This document shows positions 6,484 through 6,712 of a stretch of 6,712 nucleotides of DNA, piece after piece. The notes under the pieces are model-generated. The model searched no databases, was not told the origin of the DNA, and was given only the letters and a program-made list of their open reading frames with translations. Positions within the stretch are counted from its first letter, which is position 1, and each line of letters opens with the position of its first letter. The stretch comes from JASFQI01 sp050115555 (GTDB taxonomy: Bacteria > Desulfobacterota > DSM-4660 > Desulfatiglandales > HGW-15), in contig JASFQI010000278.1 of the NCBI GenBank assembly GCA_050115555.1, positions 1 through 6,712 of the forward strand, read 5' to 3'. Both the position numbers and the translations under genes were made by a program.

Positions 6484-6499
6484 TGGCACGCCCGTTGCT
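6484..6499 (+). promoter_or_regulatory. Sigma-54 (RpoN) -24/-12 promoter
   Basis: TGGCACGCCCGTTGCT matches the sigma-54 consensus TGGCACG-N4-TTGCW at every defined position. GG (6485-6486) and GC (6497-6498) are separated by exactly ten bases. Transcription should start near 6510, giving a leader of about 57 bases before the NuoE-like gene. Sigma-54 promoters require an ATP-hydrolysing activator bound upstream, which agrees with the inverted-repeat array at 6302-6418. Confidence 0.85.
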
Positions 6500-6505
6500 G
6501 ATGTA

Positions 6506-6532
6506 AAGAGCGGAAGAAGCTCCAAGAGCGGA
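6506..6532 (+). repeat. Direct repeat AAGAGCGGA at the predicted mRNA start
   Basis: AAGAGCGGA occurs at 6506-6514 and again at 6524-6532, an 18-base period, with a small GCTC-CAA-GAGC hairpin (6519-6529) between and overlapping the second copy. The first copy spans the predicted transcription start. A role in mRNA stability or translation is possible but unsupported; chance is an equal explanation. Confidence 0.3.
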
Positions 6533-6566
6533 TCCTATTCAATGAACGCCCATTCGATCAGAAAGG

Positions 6567-6712
6567 ATGAGAGACGTGAAACAGGACGGCAAGGACATCG
6601 ACAGCATTCTGGAGAGCTACCCCGGGGAACCGCGGTATCTCATCGCCCTGCTTCAGGATGTGCAGGCCGAGTACAACTACATCTCCGAGGAGAACCTTAC
6701 CCTCATCTGCGA
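6567..6712 (+). CDS. NuoE/HndA-like [2Fe-2S] thioredoxin-fold subunit (5' part only)
   Basis: The first 48 codons are present; the gene runs off the window. The segment ILESYPGEPRYLIALLQDVQ followed by AEYNYISEENLTLIC matches the N-terminal helices of the 24-kDa subunit family (NuoE of complex I, HndA/HoxE of NAD(P)-linked hydrogenases, gamma subunit of NAD-linked formate dehydrogenases). The four cluster cysteines lie later in the family and are beyond the window. Such subunits pass electrons between a NuoF-type flavin subunit and a partner enzyme. ATG 6567 is given as the start, but GTG 6576 has a better-spaced AGGA (6564-6567, eight bases upstream) and is a real alternative, while the ATG has AAAGG with no gap. 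Transcription is probably from the sigma-54 promoter at 6484-6499. Which complex it belongs to depends on the genes downstream. Confidence 0.85.
   Translation, partial: MRDVKQDGKDIDSILESYPGEPRYLIALLQDVQAEYNYISEENLTLIC

Noticed and set aside
1..6712. CRISPR array, tRNA, rRNA, insertion sequence or prophage genes
   Set aside because: None was seen: no regularly spaced repeats, no tRNA cloverleaf or rRNA segments recognised, and no transposase, integrase or phage-type proteins in any frame.

Overview
All genes in this window lie on the + strand. The sequence is GC-rich and densely coding until about position 6230, followed by an AT-rich 340-base gap and the start of one more gene. A free-standing receiver protein, a YtcJ-type amidohydrolase, a Liv-type (branched-chain amino acid family) ABC transporter cassette and a sigma-54 promoter in front of a NuoE/HndA-type gene together suggest an anaerobic, probably sulfate-reducing or syntrophic member of the Desulfobacterota (former Deltaproteobacteria). 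This placement is inference from gene types and style; no marker gene is present.

Layout: (1) 97-570, a single-domain response regulator with a short Trp/aromatic-rich C-terminal extension. (2) 635-2356, a YtcJ-like metal-dependent amidohydrolase, followed after 29 bases by (3) 2386-3096, a class-I glutamine amidotransferase domain protein; these two are probably co-transcribed. (4) 3097-3279, a short regulatory interval with a 12-bp palindrome, a sigma-70-like promoter and a very strong intrinsic terminator, which lies between that promoter and the next gene. (5) 3280-4452, 4467-5321 and 5318-6226, a periplasmic substrate-binding protein and two membrane permeases of the LivK-LivH-LivM type. 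The two permease genes overlap by four bases. The LivG and LivF ATPases that normally complete such a transporter are not in the window. (6) 6227-6566, a non-coding regulatory region with a canonical sigma-54 promoter (GG-N10-GC) preceded by a cluster of GTTTC/GAAAC inverted repeats at about -100 to -200, the usual place for sites of a bacterial enhancer-binding protein. (7) 6567 to the window end, the first 48 codons of a NuoE/HndA-like thioredoxin-fold [2Fe-2S] subunit, probably the first gene of a NAD(P)-linked formate dehydrogenase, hydrogenase or related flavin-based complex.

How the genes relate: the transporter cassette would import an unknown amino-acid- or amide-like solute. The amidohydrolase and amidotransferase could act on nitrogenous small molecules, but a shared pathway is not proven, because the terminator and promoter between the groups argue for separate transcription. 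The most interesting part is the non-coding control DNA: the enhancer-like array before the NuoE-type gene, and the possible attenuator before the transporter.
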